Below are positions 8,716-18,433 of a stretch of 64,000 nt of DNA, piece by piece. The DNA comes from Anaerolineae bacterium (GTDB taxonomy: Bacteria; Chloroflexota; Anaerolineae; Aggregatilineales; Ch27), in NCBI GenBank assembly GCA_013178165.1, contig JABLXG010000004.1:310001-374000 (forward strand), written 5' to 3'. Both the position numbers and the translations under genes were made by a program. The notes under the pieces were generated by a model. It made no database searches. It was given only the letters and a program-made list of their open reading frames with translations, and was not told the origin of the DNA. The first letter of the stretch is position 1. Each line of letters starts with the position of its first letter.

Positions 8716-9888
8716 ATGATCGTGGTAGGAGTGATGTCCGATGCATCGATCGCCGGGATCGATGTCGCCGTCTGCGAGATCAATGGCGCGCCACCTGATC
8801 TGCGCGCCGAGGTGCTTTCCGCGTTATCCATTCCCTGGCCGCAGGAACTGAGCAAGCTGGTGATTGCCGCTCGCCAGCCCGAAGGCATTGACATTGCCGA
8901 CCTGTGTCTGCTGGACGTGGCCATCGGAGAGACCTTTGCCGCTGCCGTGCTGGAAGGCATTGCCGCCGCCGGGTATTACCCGGAGCAGGTCGATCTGATT
9001 GGCGTTAAGGGGCACAACATCCGTCATGAGGTCGGCGATGACGGGCGGGTGATGACCTCGCTGCAACTTGGCCAGGCGTCCATCGTGGCGGAGTGGACGG
9101 GGATCACGACGATCGGCGGTTTCCGCCAGCGCGATATGGCGGCTGGCGGGCAGGGCGCGCCGCTGATTGGGTACGTGGACTGGTTGCTGCTGCGCCATCC
9201 TACCGCTTACCGGGCCGTTCTCTACCTGGATCGTATTGCCAGCATGGTGTTGATCCCGCCGCGGTCGTCTACTGACCAGCCGCTCGCCTTTGAAGTCGGG
9301 CCGGGTACGGCCCTGGTTGACGTTGCGGAAGCTCACCTGAGCCAGATGGCGGAGGAAGACCGTAGCGACGGCGGTGTCAATCAAGCTTTTCTGGCTCATC
9401 TGCTGGCGGATCCGTATCTCAGACGCCGCCCCCCCAAGACGCTCAGCGAGTATGCGTTCGCTGAGTCGGCGGCGCAACGACTGTGGGAAGAGGCGCGCGC
9501 CGCCGGGTTGACCCCCCCCAGCATCCTGGAGACGTTCGTGGCGTTTACGGTTAATGCTATTGTGAGCGCCCTGCGGAGCTTTTCCCCGGCGCCGCCGGAT
9601 GAGGTCATTGTTGGCAGCAAGGGGCGGCGCTACCCGCTGCTGATGCGCCCGTTGCGGGAAGCCCTGGGCAACCTGCCGCTGCTGACCCACGAAGACCTGG
9701 GCCTGGATTCAGACAGCAAGTTCGGACTGGGATACGCGGTTCTGGCTCATGAAACCTGGCATAACCGCCCCGGCTCGTTGCCGTCGCTGACCGGGGTGCA
9801 TCAGCCCACGCCGCTCGGCTATATCATCCCCGGTCGCAATTACGAGTCGCTGTTGCGGCGGACCTGGCTCAATACATCGCGGACGTAA
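8716..9888 (+). CDS. divergent anhydro-N-acetylmuramic acid kinase homologue
   Basis: A 390-residue member of the AnmK family (ASKHA fold), which phosphorylates and hydrates anhydro-MurNAc during peptidoglycan recycling. GGGGGAGATGAG precedes ATG 8716. The strongest match is TLQLGQASIVAEWTG with R-D-M-A-A-G-G-Q-G-A-P-L (about residues 115-150). Two motifs are altered. The N-terminal phosphate loop, normally GLMSGTSxDGID, reads GVMSDASIAGID (residues 5-16). The D-F-R that precedes the R-D pair is G-F-R (residues 135-137). The C-terminal part retains DEVIVGSKGRRYPLLM. It is therefore either a kinase with changed chemistry or an inactive relative. Confidence 0.75.
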   Translation: MIVVGVMSDASIAGIDVAVCEINGAPPDLRAEVLSALSIPWPQELSKLVIAARQPEGIDIADLCLLDVAIGETFAAAVLEGIAAAGYYPEQVDLIGVKGHNIRHEVGDDGRVMTSLQLGQASIVAEWTGITTIGGFRQRDMAAGGQGAPLIGYVDWLLLRHPTAYRAVLYLDRIASMVLIPPRSSTDQPLAFEVGPGTALVDVAEAHLSQMAEEDRSDGGVNQAFLAHLLADPYLRRRPPKTLSEYAFAESAAQRLWEEARAAGLTPPSILETFVAFTVNAIVSALRSFSPAPPDEVIVGSKGRRYPLLMRPLREALGNLPLLTHEDLGLDSDSKFGLGYAVLAHETWHNRPGSLPSLTGVHQPTPLGYIIPGRNYESLLRRTWLNTSRT

Positions 9889-10184
9889 CACGCTGCCGCC
9901 CTGATGCCGCGCCGGATTGCCCAATGCGACGGCGTAGGGCGGCGCTGCATGTATCTGAGGGAACGCTCGACGAGCTGGTGTTGAGATAGCTGCGCTGAGG
10001 CGTATGACCTGCACAAGGCCGCTGGTGTCCTGGCGGCCTTGCTGCGCTGATCGGCCGCCCGGCCATGACATCGACGTGCCCTCGCAATCTGGTTACAATG
10101 GGCTGCTGCGCGGTGCGCCGGGAGACAACCTGGTGGCCCGGCATTCCAGGCTATGCTGCGCAGGCACAGGGCTGAAAAGCGTCA
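9889..10184. other. intergenic region upstream of the FtsX-permease operon
   Basis: Contains a long imperfect inverted repeat near 9893-9958 (GCCGCCCT paired with AGGGCGGC) without a U run, then the promoter described at 10071-10099. Nothing else is evident. Confidence 0.4.
10071..10099 (+). promoter_or_regulatory. candidate promoter of the FtsX-permease operon
   Basis: TCGACG (10071-10076), a 17-base spacer and TACAAT (10094-10099). Transcription would start near 10106, about 80 bases before the first ATG. Confidence 0.5.
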
Positions 10185-13100
10185 ATGTTGCGTTCCCTCA
10201 TCCATCAACTTCCGCTGGGCTGGGCGTTGCGGCTGGCGCTGTTGCGGCTGACGGCGCAATGGCAATCCCTGTTGACGATTGTGATCGGTGTGCTGCTGGC
10301 AGCGGTGATCGGAGCCAACGCGCCGCTGTATACCGCCGCCATTGCTCAGGTGGGCATGGTACAGCGGCTGGAGCGCCAGCCGGCCAGCGAGACCAACATC
10401 TTTTGCCGGATCAGCCTGACTTCACAGGAAGTTGACGATCTGAGCGCAACCTGGCAGGCGGCTGATGCCGTGGTCAGGGATCAGGTACAGCGTGTCTTCC
10501 AGGACGCACTGCCGGGTTGGGTAAGCCGCACGGTAACGTGGGGCGAATCCGCGCCGATGCTGCTGGTCGTGAATGGCGAGGATGTGGCAAGCACGCGCAT
10601 CCGCGTGGCCTACTACGAAGGCTGGCAGGAAACTGCTCGGCTGATCGAAGGGCAGTGGCCGGCGGAGCCGACCGAAGCGGGGATCGATATGGAGATCGCG
10701 CTGCCGCTGCAGGCAGCGATCGGACTGAACCTGCAGGTCGGGGACTCTGTGGTTCTGGATCAGCGGGGATGGGAGACCAGTGTGCCGATCCGGGCGCGGA
10801 TCACGGCGCTGATCGCCGCGCAGGACGAGGCCGATCCCTACTGGATGCCTCCTTCGCCGCTGCGGGTCGATAGCTCCAGCCAGTGGAACGTCGAGGCCAA
10901 CGCCCTGACCACGCGGGAGAGCTTCCTGCGGGCGGTGACGGCCTATGTGCCACAGACGCGCTCACTGCTCGGCTGGCGAATACTGTTTGATCCGGAGCAG
11001 TTGCCCTACACGGCCATCCCGCAGGCAGTCGCCCACCTGAACGGTTTCAGCGCTAACCTGACGACGCTGTTCAGCGCGCCCGGTTCGCCGCCGGTGAACT
11101 TCGTCTACAGCACCAATCTCATCCCGCTGCTGCGCCAGTACGCGGCGGAGGTCAGCCTGCTGGGTGCGCCGTTTGGCCTGTTGCTGCTCCAGGTCGGCGC
11201 GCTGGTGATCTTCTTCCTGGTAGCGATGGCGACGCTGGTCCGGCGGGGGGAGCGCCGTGAACTGGCCATGCTGCAGAGTCGCGGTGCGTTTGACCGGCAG
11301 ATTCTGTTGCTGCGCGGCGTGGAAGCGCTGCTGATCGTGATCCTGGCGGCGCTGCTGGGGCCACCGCTGGCCCGCCGCCTGCTGATCTGGCTGGCGCCGA
11401 TCTTCACCGGGCTGGAGCGCCTGCCGCTGATCCTGGATGCCAGCGCTTTCCTGTATGCCGGGCTGGCAGCGGCAGTCGCCCTGGTGGCATTGATGGGTAC
11501 GCTGCCGCCTGTCCTGCGTCTGCCGCTGACCCTGGCCGGAGGGAGCGCTGCTCGCGCTGCCCGTCAGCCCTGGTGGCAGCAGGCCTACCTGGACGTGGTC
11601 CTGCTGGTGGTGGGCGGCGCGGCGCTCTGGCGGCTGATCAGCACGGCTTCGCCGCTCTCCGGGACGCAGCTTGGCGGGCTGGAAGCAGATCCGCTGCTCC
11701 TGCTGGCCCCGGCGTTGCTGTTTGTGGCGCTGGGCAGCATGTTGCTGCGCCTGTTTCCCGCTGTGATGAGCTTGCTGGCTCGCCTTTTTGCCCGGCAGGA
11801 TGGGCTGAGCCGTGTCCTGGCTGCCTGGCAGGTCAGCCGCGAGCCGGTGCACTATGGCCGGATTGCGCTGTTGCTGACCCTGGCCATTGGCACTGGCTGG
11901 TTCGCCACCAGTTTCCGGGCGACGGTCAGCCGTAGCCAGGTTGACCAGGCTCGCTATGCTGTGGGGACGGACATCCGCCTGCAGGAGCGCAATATTGTTC
12001 TTGATGCTGACCGCGCCCGCCCGCCGGAAGCGTACCTGGCGCTGGAAGGGGTGGTCGCTGCCAGCCCGGTGATACGCTTTTTTAACGTCGATGTAGCCCG
12101 TGACCGGCAGAACCCGGTCCCCGGCGAGGTGCTGGCGATCGACGCTGACACGTTCAGCAGCACGCTCTACTGGCGCGACGATCTTGGCCCGGTCAAGACG
12201 CCACGACCGCCGGGGGAGCCGCTTGCTTTGCCCCTGCCAGGGCGCGCCCTGCCGGGCAAGCCGGCCCGGCTTGGTCTGTGGGCGCGGATCGACGTGCGCG
12301 GCTCCGGCTTTTCGGCAGCGACCCTGTACCGGCCTGACCTCGACCGGCTGTTGCGGCGGACAACGCTGACCGCCCGTCTGTGCGATGCGGCGGGCACCTT
12401 CCTTCATGCGCCGTTTGAGGTGGTCGAAGTTGAGTGGACGCGGCGCGGGATCGACCGTCCGGGCCTGGATATGCGCTCCTTCAACACGACCGGCTGGGTT
12501 TACCTGGAAGCGGCGCTTGACGGCCTGCAGGCGCAGGGTGAGTTGCGGTTGGAAGCGCTTTACTGGAAGCATCGTGCCCGCGACACCCAGGAGCGCGATC
12601 TGCGGCTATCGCTGGCCAATCTGACGCTGATCGGGGTGGACGGAAGCGTAACTCCGCTGGACTGGCTGCAGCAACCCGGCTGGGAGGTGGTCTACGATTC
12701 AGGGGCGTTGATCCGCGACGGCTTCACGTATCCCGCCGCTATCCCGGACCGGGCGACGGTGGGACGCCAGGTGATCTGGGATCAACTTGGCGTGCTGAGC
12801 ACGCTGGGGTTGATCCTCGATTACCCGGAAGCGCCGCCTATCCCGGCCATCGCCAGCACAGGTCTGATGCGTCTCAACGGGTTGCAGCCGGGAGATAGCT
12901 ACCGGCTGATCAATGTGGGCGGCGTCAGCCCGCTGGTACAGATGGTGGACACCACCGAATACTACCCGTCGTTGTATGGCGATAAGCGGCCTTTTCTGGT
13001 GGTCGATCAGGCGGCGCTGTTATATGCAATCAATCGCCGGCCGGGCGCGTCGGTTTACCCGGCGGAGATGTGGCTGCGCCTGGCCCCCGGTGTCGCCGAG

Positions 13101-13634
13101 GAAGATATCCTGCGCGCCGCTGACACGGACGGCGACGACACGGCGATCATCTACACCGAGACGCTGCAGCGCACCCTGCATGGTTTACAGACCAACCCGC
13201 TGGCCCTTGGCCTGATGGGGCTGCTGTTTCTGGCGTTTGCTGTGGCACTGGCGCTGAGTGTGGTAGGGCTGGTGACCTACGCTGCACTGACCGCCCAGAG
13301 TCGCCGCAATGAATTCGGCGTGCTGCGGGCGCTGGGGATGTCGCTCGGTCGCCTGGCGGCCAGCCTGGCCCTGGAACAGGCGCTGGTGATGCTGACCGGC
13401 GCGCTGCTGGGGGCGGCCCTGGGCGCGGTCCTCAGCGATCGGGTCGTGCCGACGTTAGCGATTGGCGCAACAGGCGAGGCGATCACGCCGCCCTTCATTG
13501 TGCAGGTGGAAGTCGCCGCGCTGGCGCAGTACGGGTTGCTTATGACCGGTGTGCTGCTGACCGTGCTGGTCGCCAGCCTGCTGCTGGTGCGACGTCTATC
13601 CCTGGCGCAGACGTTGCGCTTCGGTGAGGAGTAA
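10185..13634 (+). CDS. FtsX/MacB-type ABC permease, very large
   Basis: A 1149-residue permease. It has an N-terminal helix (about residues 25-48), a large extracytoplasmic domain (50-320), a group of helices (about 325-540), a second large extracytoplasmic region (about 590-1000) and a C-terminal FtsX-type helix block (about 1005-1140) with LRALGMSLGRL. In the second outer region, around residues 743-840, is a beta-sandwich-like segment (FEVVEVEWTRRGIDRP, then GWVYLEAALDG). This duplicated FtsX layout is typical of MacB/LolC-like systems that do mechanical work on outside substrates rather than import. It begins an operon with a paralogue and two ATPases. The substrate is unknown. Confidence 0.85.
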   Translation: MLRSLIHQLPLGWALRLALLRLTAQWQSLLTIVIGVLLAAVIGANAPLYTAAIAQVGMVQRLERQPASETNIFCRISLTSQEVDDLSATWQAADAVVRDQVQRVFQDALPGWVSRTVTWGESAPMLLVVNGEDVASTRIRVAYYEGWQETARLIEGQWPAEPTEAGIDMEIALPLQAAIGLNLQVGDSVVLDQRGWETSVPIRARITALIAAQDEADPYWMPPSPLRVDSSSQWNVEANALTTRESFLRAVTAYVPQTRSLLGWRILFDPEQLPYTAIPQAVAHLNGFSANLTTLFSAPGSPPVNFVYSTNLIPLLRQYAAEVSLLGAPFGLLLLQVGALVIFFLVAMATLVRRGERRELAMLQSRGAFDRQILLLRGVEALLIVILAALLGPPLARRLLIWLAPIFTGLERLPLILDASAFLYAGLAAAVALVALMGTLPPVLRLPLTLAGGSAARAARQPWWQQAYLDVVLLVVGGAALWRLISTASPLSGTQLGGLEADPLLLLAPALLFVALGSMLLRLFPAVMSLLARLFARQDGLSRVLAAWQVSREPVHYGRIALLLTLAIGTGWFATSFRATVSRSQVDQARYAVGTDIRLQERNIVLDADRARPPEAYLALEGVVAASPVIRFFNVDVARDRQNPVPGEVLAIDADTFSSTLYWRDDLGPVKTPRPPGEPLALPLPGRALPGKPARLGLWARIDVRGSGFSAATLYRPDLDRLLRRTTLTARLCDAAGTFLHAPFEVVEVEWTRRGIDRPGLDMRSFNTTGWVYLEAALDGLQAQGELRLEALYWKHRARDTQERDLRLSLANLTLIGVDGSVTPLDWLQQPGWEVVYDSGALIRDGFTYPAAIPDRATVGRQVIWDQLGVLSTLGLILDYPEAPPIPAIASTGLMRLNGLQPGDSYRLINVGGVSPLVQMVDTTEYYPSLYGDKRPFLVVDQAALLYAINRRPGASVYPAEMWLRLAPGVAEEDILRAADTDGDDTAIIYTETLQRTLHGLQTNPLALGLMGLLFLAFAVALALSVVGLVTYAALTAQSRRNEFGVLRALGMSLGRLAASLALEQALVMLTGALLGAALGAVLSDRVVPTLAIGATGEAITPPFIVQVEVAALAQYGLLMTGVLLTVLVASLLLVRRLSLAQTLRFGEE

Positions 13635-13637
13635 GCG

Positions 13638-16600
13638 ATGCCGCTGCGGATGATCGTGCACCGGATGTGGCGGGAGCGGCGCTTGCTGGGCGTGCTGCTG
13701 ATCGCCATTTGTCTGGTGACGGCCTTCTTCTCGCTGGGGCCGCTGTATGTGCAGGCAGTCTCGGAGGCCGGGCTGCGCTATGCGGTGGAGGGCCTTACCC
13801 GGCACCAACTGGACATCACCCTCAGCAACAGTGAGCCGTTTGGGCCGGAAACGTGGGCGCTGCTGAACCAGGAACTGCGCGGTGGGGTGACCGAACTGCA
13901 GCGCAGCGCCCGGTCAGCGGGGGTAGTCAACGGGTATGAGTACGCGCTGGGTGAACCGCTGACGATCTTCGCCCGTCCCACGCCCAATGACTACCTGATT
14001 ACCGCTTATTCCAACCTGCAGGAGATTTTCACCCTGGTCGATGGCCGCTGGCCGGAGCGCCTGCCGCCGCCGACAGCCGGGCTAGGGGCGGGTCTATCAG
14101 CGGAGGAGCAGGCGGCCAACCAGGTCGGTCTCTACAGTCGGGGGCAGGTGGAAGCCGTGGTCGCTGCGGCAGCGGCGCGGGAGGCCCGCATTGAGGTCGG
14201 CAACCGGCTGGTGATCGGCGCGGAACCGACTGGCCCGACAGCCATTGTGCACATCGTTGGGCTGGTGGAGCCAGTCTTGCCGCTGGACGATCCCTTCTGG
14301 GATGGGCAGCGGCTGGTAGTGCAGGGTCAGCATGTGCAGGTTTCCCTGACAAGCGAGCGTTTTGACTTCGGCCTCATTGTGCCGGAGGGAGCCTTTGACG
14401 ACTGGATCGCTCCGGCAACGCGCGGCAATACCTACCTCTGGACGCTCAGGGTTGACCCGGCGGTGATCCACACCGACACGCTGGACGCGCTGGAGGAGCG
14501 CCTGTCGCGCCTGCAGAGCGCGCTACGCGCCCGCTACCCGGACATCTTGATCTTCAGCGGTCTGTTCGACCTGATCGCGCAGTTCCGGACCGGCCTGGTC
14601 GAGACTGAGGGACCGACACTGCTGCTTTCCGGCGCGGTGATGGTGCTCATGCTCTACCATCTGGTGACAACCGTAGCGCTGGTGCTTGAGCAGCAAAACG
14701 CTGAGTGGGCCTCCATCGCCAGCCGGGGCGGGAGCGTGGCCCAGTTGATCGGGATGCAGGCCCTGACAATGGGCATGTTGGGTGCGATCGGTATGGTCGC
14801 CGGGCCGTTTATCGCCCAGGGGATGCTGTTATTGCTGGGGCGGGTCGGGCCGCTGGCGCGCGTGCTGCCGGGCGCCGGTTCGTTACCGGCGCGGGTCTTC
14901 GGTCTGAGCGCCATGGCAGCGCTGGCGGCGATTGTGGTGCTAACCCTCCCCGCGTGGCCAGCGGCGCGGCGCAGCCTGTTACGGCTCAAGCAGTTGATCA
15001 GCCGCCCCCCGACTCACCCGATCTGGGCGCGCTACTTCCTCGATATTGCCCTGCTGTTGATTGGTCTGGCTTTGCTGTTGCGGTTGTATTTCCTGGTCGG
15101 CGGCGATGCTGCGGCCAGCCTGGGTGTCCTGTGGCGCGATCCGACGGCGCTGATCCGCCAGATTGCCTCCAGCGCGGCTGAGACCGGTGGACTGAATGAT
15201 CCGTTCAATCTACTTGCTCCGGCGCTGTTTCTGACCGGCGCGGCGCTGTTGTGGTTGCGAGTCTTCCCGCTGCTGATGCGCCTGATCAGGCGGTTGTTCC
15301 GCGCTGATAATGGCCTGACCGTACCGCTGGCCCTGTGGACAGTCGAGCGCGATCCGGGTCATTACGGCCAGCTGGTGCTGCTGCTGATCGGGACGCTGGC
15401 GCTGGGGACAGCGTCGTTGGCGCTGGAAGCCACCCGCGACGCCGGGGCATGGGCGGCGGCTCACCGCGAAACCGGCGCTTCCGCCCGGCTGGAGTTTGAC
15501 CCGGTTCAGGTACGGGAACAGCCGGTATGGGGTGCCCTGCCGGGAGTAACGGCGGCGCAATCCCTGCTGGTAACGGCTACCCCACACCGCGCCGGGCAGC
15601 GCGACACCACGGTTTTCGGCGTAGAGCCGAGCGCATTTGCCGCGTCCTTTCCTGCCTGGGCGGAGGCGGTGGCCCCGCTGCAACACCTGAGTGCACCGTC
15701 GTTGCCGGGTCTGCCCCTGCCGGAGGATGCTGTCGCGCTGACGCTGCAGGTCTATGCCGACCCGACGCCGGATTCCGGGCCGCCGACCGAGACGCAGCTG
15801 GCGGCAGAACTGATCGACGCGCTGGGTATTCCGCTATCGCTGGCGTTGACGACGGTCGATCCGGCGGTCGCCGGGCGTTTTGCCCTGTACGAGGCAACCC
15901 TGCCGTCCGGGGTGGGTCATCTCCCCTGGCGGCTGACTGGCATCCGGCTGAGCAGTCAACGCGGCGAACTGGCGGATTTCAGCCACCGCGTATACCTGGA
16001 CGCGATCACCGCCCGGCTGGCAGATGGATCGGAGGCGCTGCTTGAGGACTTTGAAGCAGGGCAAATGGCGGTCTGGGGTGCATCGGTGACGGGTTTCCAG
16101 CATGGCGGGGCATTACGCGCCGCCCCGGATGAACGCCGCGCCGCCTCCGGACGGGCCAGCCTGGCGGTGGATTACCGTATCCAGCGGCGAGGTACGGCGG
16201 TCACCCAGCCGCTGCTGGCCATCAATGAGACGGGCGAGGCAGCCGTCCCACTGGTGATCTCGCGCGGGTTCGCCGAGTACTTCGGCGGTCGCAGCCGCCG
16301 CGCGCCGCTGGCCGTGGGTGATGAAGACCTGTTTGACCTGGCGCTGGGCGCCGGCCAGGTTCGCTTTCGCTACCGGGTCGTCGGGATCGTCGAAGACTTT
16401 CCAACGCTCGGCGCGGGCGATAACTTTGTGATCGGCCGGCTTGATCAGTTGCTCCCGGCGCTCAACCGGGCGGCCAGCTGGCAGGGTTTCTACGATCGGA
16501 ATCAGGTATGGTTTGAACTGGCCGGGCGTGAGCCATCCCCGGATTTCCGGGCAGCGATTGCGGCTCTGCCCGGTCTGACCGGAATGACCTATGCCTGGGA

Positions 16601-17042
16601 TCGCTACAACGCCATCCAGCGCGATCCGCTGGCGAACGCGGTGACAGGGATGCTGTTTGCCGCGTTTTGGGTGTCACTGCTGCTTAGCGCGTTGGATTTT
16701 GGCTTTTATCTGGCGGTGACAGCCCGGCGGCGAGCGCTCTCCTTTGCTGTGTTGCAGGCGATGGGCTGGCCAGCACGCAGCATCTGGGGTGTGCTGGCGG
16801 TCGAACAGACGGCGCTGGTGATGCCAGCGCTGCTTGTTGGTGTTGGTCTGGGAATGGGGCTGGCCTACCTGCTATTGCCCTTCCTGGAACTGGTGGGCGG
16901 GCAGGCCCTGCGTTTTCCGGCGAGTGGCGTGATCGGGCTGCTGGCGGCGCTGATCGCTGTGTTTGCGGTTCTGCTGGGCGTGACGGCGTTGATGTCGCGA
17001 CGGCAGAGCGTTCATCAGACGTTGCGGCTGGGCGAGGAGTGA
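13638..17042 (+). CDS. FtsX/MacB-type ABC permease, paralogue of the preceding gene
   Basis: An 1134-residue permease that starts three bases after its neighbour stops. The layout is the same: an N-terminal helix, an outer domain, a central helix block (about 315-580) and a C-terminal FtsX block (about 1005-1130) with VLQAMGWPARSIWGV. An outer segment near residues 795-870 reads like a carbohydrate-binding beta sandwich (E-D-F-E-A-G near 803, then a W and an F-Q-H-G-G-A-L-R-A stretch). The two permeases probably form a heterodimer served by the two ATPases downstream. Its last codons overlap the region before the zinc-ribbon gene. Confidence 0.85.
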   Translation: MPLRMIVHRMWRERRLLGVLLIAICLVTAFFSLGPLYVQAVSEAGLRYAVEGLTRHQLDITLSNSEPFGPETWALLNQELRGGVTELQRSARSAGVVNGYEYALGEPLTIFARPTPNDYLITAYSNLQEIFTLVDGRWPERLPPPTAGLGAGLSAEEQAANQVGLYSRGQVEAVVAAAAAREARIEVGNRLVIGAEPTGPTAIVHIVGLVEPVLPLDDPFWDGQRLVVQGQHVQVSLTSERFDFGLIVPEGAFDDWIAPATRGNTYLWTLRVDPAVIHTDTLDALEERLSRLQSALRARYPDILIFSGLFDLIAQFRTGLVETEGPTLLLSGAVMVLMLYHLVTTVALVLEQQNAEWASIASRGGSVAQLIGMQALTMGMLGAIGMVAGPFIAQGMLLLLGRVGPLARVLPGAGSLPARVFGLSAMAALAAIVVLTLPAWPAARRSLLRLKQLISRPPTHPIWARYFLDIALLLIGLALLLRLYFLVGGDAAASLGVLWRDPTALIRQIASSAAETGGLNDPFNLLAPALFLTGAALLWLRVFPLLMRLIRRLFRADNGLTVPLALWTVERDPGHYGQLVLLLIGTLALGTASLALEATRDAGAWAAAHRETGASARLEFDPVQVREQPVWGALPGVTAAQSLLVTATPHRAGQRDTTVFGVEPSAFAASFPAWAEAVAPLQHLSAPSLPGLPLPEDAVALTLQVYADPTPDSGPPTETQLAAELIDALGIPLSLALTTVDPAVAGRFALYEATLPSGVGHLPWRLTGIRLSSQRGELADFSHRVYLDAITARLADGSEALLEDFEAGQMAVWGASVTGFQHGGALRAAPDERRAASGRASLAVDYRIQRRGTAVTQPLLAINETGEAAVPLVISRGFAEYFGGRSRRAPLAVGDEDLFDLALGAGQVRFRYRVVGIVEDFPTLGAGDNFVIGRLDQLLPALNRAASWQGFYDRNQVWFELAGREPSPDFRAAIAALPGLTGMTYAWDRYNAIQRDPLANAVTGMLFAAFWVSLLLSALDFGFYLAVTARRRALSFAVLQAMGWPARSIWGVLAVEQTALVMPALLVGVGLGMGLAYLLLPFLELVGGQALRFPASGVIGLLAALIAVFAVLLGVTALMSRRQSVHQTLRLGEE

Positions 17043-17047
17043 AAGCG

Positions 17048-17521
17048 ATGATTATCTTTGGCACACGGGCCAAAACGCAGGTGTTGGAGGAAGGTGAATT
17101 TACCTGTCCACAGTGCCGGGCGCGACGGCGTTACCAGCGCAAACAGGCCCGCCCGTACTTTGCTCTGTACTTCATCCCGATCTTTCCGGTGGGGAAGGGC
17201 ATGGAGTATATCGAATGCCAGACCTGTGGTCGGGCTTTTGAGCCGGGAGTGCTCAACCTGAAATTGCCGGAGCCAAGGCCCGACCTAGCCTTTGTGCTGA
17301 ACACAATCGGGGAGCGGCTGGCGGATGGTGCACCGATCGAATTCGTGATCCGCGACCTGACCGCCGCCGGGCTGGACTTTGACGTGGCCCGCGCGATCGT
17401 GGAGGCGCAGGCCGGGGCGGATCGTCAGCATTGTCCGGTTTGCGGGCTGACCTATACAGCTGTCCCCCGTGCCTGCACTTCGTGTGATGGCTTGCTGCAG
17501 GACGGCCCGGCCCGCCGCTGA
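17048..17521 (+). CDS. small zinc-ribbon protein within the ABC operon
   Basis: A 157-residue soluble protein. ATG 17048 has GAGGAG eight bases upstream; an overlapping GTG at 17039 is less likely. The N-terminal ribbon is CPQC (about residue 17) paired with CQTCG (about 51), with an aromatic stretch ALYFIPIFPVGKG between, typical of the zinc_ribbon_15-type family. A second ribbon near the C terminus is CPVC...CTSC. The middle is helical. It lies between the permease and ATPase genes with short spacing, so it may be co-expressed, but no ABC role is known for it. Confidence 0.75.
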   Translation: MIIFGTRAKTQVLEEGEFTCPQCRARRRYQRKQARPYFALYFIPIFPVGKGMEYIECQTCGRAFEPGVLNLKLPEPRPDLAFVLNTIGERLADGAPIEFVIRDLTAAGLDFDVARAIVEAQAGADRQHCPVCGLTYTAVPRACTSCDGLLQDGPARR

Positions 17522-17533
17522 AAAGGATGGCCC

Positions 17534-18433
17534 ATGAGCGAGCGTTTTATCGTCTGTGAAAACCTGGTCAAGATTTACCGGGTGGCTGACCTGGAAGTGG
17601 TTGCCCTGCAGGGGCTGGACCTGGAGATTGCCAGAGGGGAGATGATGGCCATGGTGGGGCCGTCGGGGTCGGGTAAATCCACGCTAATGAACATCCTGGG
17701 CGGGTTGGACACGCCGACCGCCGGGCGTGTGTTTGTGGGTCAGTACAACCTGCTGGCCCTGAACCGCCGCCAGCAGGTGCTTTACCGCCGCCAGGTTGTG
17801 GGCTTCGTCTGGCAGCAGACGGCGCGTAATTTGCTCCCCTACCTGACCGCGCTGGAGAATGTGGAGTTGCCGATGGCGCTCAACCATGTTCCGGCGCGGG
17901 AGCGCCGCGCCCGCGCCGCGGAGTTACTGACCAGCGTTGGCCTGGGCGACCGCCTGAATCATCTACCTGATCGTCTGAGCGGCGGGGAACAGCAGCGAGT
18001 AGCAATCGCGGTAGCAATGGCCAACCGACCGGCGCTGCTTTTGGCCGATGAACCGACCGGCGAAGTCGACAGCGAAGCGTCAACCGCGATCTTCCATGTG
18101 TTGCGGGCGCTGAATGAGCAATTCGGCGTGACAGTGGTGATCGTGACCCATGATTACAACGTAGCCAGCCGGGTTGACCGCGTGGTAGGCTTCCGCGATG
18201 GTCGGACGAGTATCGAGGTACTGCGCCGGCGAGGGACAGACGGCGCGCCGCTGACCGAGGAGGAGTTCGCCATTCTGGATCGGGCTGGACGGCTGCAACT
18301 GCCTCAGGCCTATATTGAGGCACTGGAGATGCGCGATCGGGTCAAGCTGCGCCTGCGTGAGGATCATGTGGGCGTCTACCCGGATCGCAACGGGGACGCG
18401 CCAGGTGTGGGCGAGCAGGAGAGCAGCGTATGA
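17534..18433 (+). CDS. ABC transporter ATP-binding protein (LolD/MacB-type)
   Basis: A 299-residue ATPase. Walker A is G-P-S-G-S-G-K-S-T near residue 43, the Q-loop sits in FVWQQ near 95, the signature is LSGGEQQRVAIA near 152, Walker B is LLLADEPTGEVD near 172 and the switch His is in VTHD near 206. It has a 60-residue C-terminal extension beyond the usual ~230 residues. The motif E-P-T-G-E-V-D is typical of ATPases serving FtsX permeases. Its stop overlaps the start of the next ATPase as ATGA. Confidence 0.92.
   Translation: MSERFIVCENLVKIYRVADLEVVALQGLDLEIARGEMMAMVGPSGSGKSTLMNILGGLDTPTAGRVFVGQYNLLALNRRQQVLYRRQVVGFVWQQTARNLLPYLTALENVELPMALNHVPARERRARAAELLTSVGLGDRLNHLPDRLSGGEQQRVAIAVAMANRPALLLADEPTGEVDSEASTAIFHVLRALNEQFGVTVVIVTHDYNVASRVDRVVGFRDGRTSIEVLRRRGTDGAPLTEEEFAILDRAGRLQLPQAYIEALEMRDRVKLRLREDHVGVYPDRNGDAPGVGEQESSV

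Noticed and set aside
10962-12572. A 536-codon open frame antisense to the first FtsX permease
   Set aside because: Arg/Gln/Pro-rich shadow; the permease on the plus strand has clear helices and motifs.
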